A stretch of DNA of 52,485 nt, from the NCBI GenBank assembly GCA_934569045.1, contig CAKTJX010000016.1, positions 1 through 52,485 of the forward strand, written 5' to 3'. Below the pieces are notes generated by a model that saw only the letters and a program-made list of their open reading frames with translations, did not search any database and was not told the origin of the DNA. Shown one piece after another: positions 51,023-52,485 of the stretch; within the stretch, counting starts at the first letter, position 1, and each line of letters opens with the position of its first letter. The DNA is from an uncultured Oscillospiraceae bacterium (GTDB taxonomy: Bacteria > Bacillota > Clostridia > Oscillospirales > Oscillospiraceae). The translations under genes and the position numbers were made by a program.

Positions 51023-52365
51023 AAAAGAAGCAAACCATTCTGGCCATGGTGCTGGCCCTGGCGCTGATTCTGGGGGCGGGATTCCTGCTGTCCCGGAAGA
51101 GCAGCCAGGCCCCCGCCGTCCAGGACAGCACCGAAGACCTGTCTATCTCCGTTGGCGGCAGCCTGACTGTCAACGGCCTGACCTTTACAAAAGCGGGAGA
51201 TGCCTGGGTCTACAGCGCCGACCCGGATTTTCCCCTGTCCCAGGACAAGCTGAATACCATGGTGGAGACGCTGGAAGGACTGGAAGCAGACCGCGCCCTG
51301 GAAAATCCGGGCAGTCTGTCCCAGTATGGCCTGGACAAGCCCCTTGCCACCGTAACGGCAGGCCCCGTCACCCTGTCCATCGGCTCGGACAACGCCATGA
51401 ACGGCGGGCGCTACTTCTCCCTGGGGAATGGCCGGGTCTATATTACCCGGCAGGCGCTTCTGGAGCCCTTCGACTATGATCTTTTGGGCTTGGCAAAAAT
51501 GGAGACGGCCCCCCGGATGGAAACCCTCTCCACCGTCACCCTCACCCGGGCCGACGGCTCCGGCTGGACCATCCGCAACCGGCAGGGGGAGCACCTGACC
51601 TACTCGGACAGCATCCGCTACTTCCTGGACACCGCCAACGGCCCCCTGGCCCTGGATACGGAGCTGGCGGAAAGCCTGATCCGCAAGGCGACAGATCTGG
51701 AATTCACAGGCTGCGCCGCCTTTAAGCCGGAGAACCTCGCCGAGCTGGGGCTGGACAGTCCCCTTCTCACCGTCACCGTGGCCTACAGCGCCCCGGAGGC
51801 CGGGGTCTGCACTCTGGAAATCGGCGGCGCCGTCAGCGGAAAATACTACGCCCGGATTTCTGGCTCCAACACCGTCTACTGGATGGATGCCGTGCCGGTA
51901 AACGCCCTGCGGGATTCCGCCCCGGAAACGCTGCTGCCGGATGAAGTCCTGCTGCTGGACATGGACACCGTAAACAGCGTCACCGTCCGCCTTGCCCAGG
52001 AAACCTGGCAGTTTACCCCACAGGTTGTGGACAAGCAGAGCACAGAGGCCGCCGAGGATACCCAGGGCCAGACGGATATCCGCTGGCTGCTGAATGGAAC
52101 GGAGACAAACCTTTCCCAGGTGCTGGAAACCCTGACCACCATGGCATCCCTTGGCTCCGCCCGGGCGCTGACCCCAACACTTGCCCAGGAGCTGGAATTC
52201 ACCTTTGAAACCCAGGACGCTTTCTACCCCACCGTCACCCTGGCCTTTCACCGCTACAGCGCCAGGGCCAGCATTGTGACCCTAAATGGGGAGCCAACCG
52301 TCCTTGTCAGCCGCAGCGATGCCGCCGCCCTCTACGAAGCCGTCACCGCCATCGTCCTGGGCTGA
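51019..52365 (+). CDS. DUF4340-domain membrane-anchored protein
   Basis: The protein has 448 residues. An N-terminal helix (KKKQTILAMVLALALILGAGFLL) anchors an outer beta-rich region with internally repeated DUF4340-like modules. Examples are SVGGSLTVNGLTFTKAGDAWVY...LSQYGLDKPLATVTA near 35-115 and LAELGLDSPLLTVTVAY near 235-250. DUF4340 genes regularly follow GldG-type genes. It probably completes the transporter complex outside the membrane. The start overlaps the GldG stop by 4 nt. It is the last gene of the operon; no clear intrinsic terminator is seen before the tRNA-Gly promoter. Confidence 0.88.
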   Translation: MKKKQTILAMVLALALILGAGFLLSRKSSQAPAVQDSTEDLSISVGGSLTVNGLTFTKAGDAWVYSADPDFPLSQDKLNTMVETLEGLEADRALENPGSLSQYGLDKPLATVTAGPVTLSIGSDNAMNGGRYFSLGNGRVYITRQALLEPFDYDLLGLAKMETAPRMETLSTVTLTRADGSGWTIRNRQGEHLTYSDSIRYFLDTANGPLALDTELAESLIRKATDLEFTGCAAFKPENLAELGLDSPLLTVTVAYSAPEAGVCTLEIGGAVSGKYYARISGSNTVYWMDAVPVNALRDSAPETLLPDEVLLLDMDTVNSVTVRLAQETWQFTPQVVDKQSTEAAEDTQGQTDIRWLLNGTETNLSQVLETLTTMASLGSARALTPTLAQELEFTFETQDAFYPTVTLAFHRYSARASIVTLNGEPTVLVSRSDAAALYEAVTAIVLG

Positions 52366-52394
52366 CCCAAAATTCCCCGCCGCTAAAAAAGGCA

Positions 52395-52423
52395 TTGATT
52401 TTTTCATTCCCATCTGCTATAAT
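52395..52423 (+). promoter_or_regulatory. tRNA-Gly promoter
   Basis: TTGATT (52395-52400), a 17-bp spacer and TATAAT (52418-52423), 9 bp before the tRNA. Confidence 0.85.
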
Positions 52424-52432
52424 AGCGGCAAT

Positions 52433-52485
52433 GCAGGGTTAGTTCATCGGTAGAATGGTCGCTTCCCAAGCCACAGAGGCGGGTT
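52433..52485 (+). tRNA. tRNA-Gly (anticodon CCC), truncated by window end
   Basis: The sequence begins GCAGGGTTAGTTCATCGG and carries the anticodon loop TTCCCAA (CCC). It runs to the T-arm start CGGGTT at the window edge. The anticodon stem GTCGC/GCCAC has one C-C mismatch, unusual for a functional tRNA. The 3' part is outside the window. Confidence 0.8.

Overview
The window is a 52.5 kb chromosomal segment of a GC-rich, low-GC-phylum (Bacillota) anaerobe. The best fit is a gut Clostridia/Oscillospiraceae-type genome. The evidence is the conserved neighbourhoods yggS-sepF-divIVA-ileS (with an Ile T-box) and miaB-mutS-mutL-miaA-hfq, AGGAGG-type ribosome binding sites, Clostridia-style ICE debris, and no sign of oxygen-dependent metabolism. 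Genus is not determined from the sequence.

Layout. (1) 1-4.2 kb is a decayed integrative/conjugative element: fragments of a DUF3991/Toprim protein and a CD1107-like secreted protein fused by an apparent deletion, then parB-parA with a long structured leader. A 130-bp inverted repeat carries the 3' end of tRNA-Tyr, and the intact tRNA-Tyr follows. (2) 4.3-7 kb is a BlaR1/BlaI-type sensor protease and repressor pair with a perfect 20-bp-arm operator. (3) 7.2-12.5 kb is the division/translation cluster ileS, divIVA, sepF, yggS, read leftward, with a T-box in front of ileS. (4) 12.8-22.2 kb is the RNA-modification and mismatch-repair cluster hfq, miaA, a CrtO-like membrane protein, mutL, a CPBP protease, mutS and miaB. 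(5) 22.4-29.7 kb holds a zinc-ribbon/PpiC foldase, a PucR-type regulator divergent from a transporter, an arylamine N-acetyltransferase and a URO-D-family enzyme, then a TetR regulator. (6) 29.8-31.7 kb is birA-bioY with a likely BirA operator. (7) 31.7-33 kb has a 20-21-residue peptide gene with its own promoter and terminator, a NusG-II protein and an SGNH hydrolase. (8) 33-42.9 kb is an eight-gene leftward catabolic locus: DUF1537 kinase, Fe-alcohol dehydrogenase, DapA-type aldolase, PdxA2, SLC13-like permease, alpha/beta hydrolase, 2-hydroxyacid dehydrogenase and a degenerate PrpR-type regulator. (9) 43.2-46.1 kb is a GH2 beta-galactosidase. (10) 46.2-47 kb is an integrase remnant beside tRNA-Val. 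(11) 47-52.4 kb is a secreted hypothetical protein and a GldA-permease-GldG-DUF4340 ABC transporter operon with an 11-bp-periodic promoter box. The window ends inside a tRNA-Gly.

The housekeeping region is seeded with several families of short non-autonomous palindromic elements. Family A (terminal AATTGGGGTTTGT) has three copies. Family B (GTAGGGGCGGCTA...) has three copies of its core. Family C (AATTGACAATTGACAAT ends) has two. They sit in gene-regulatory gaps, flank mutS in inverted orientation, and nest inside one another.

The strongest leads for something undescribed are the acid-sugar-like operon at 33-43 kb, the self-contained micro-peptide gene at 31.73 kb, and the nested element families. 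All functional names come from reading protein motifs by eye; no database search was run.
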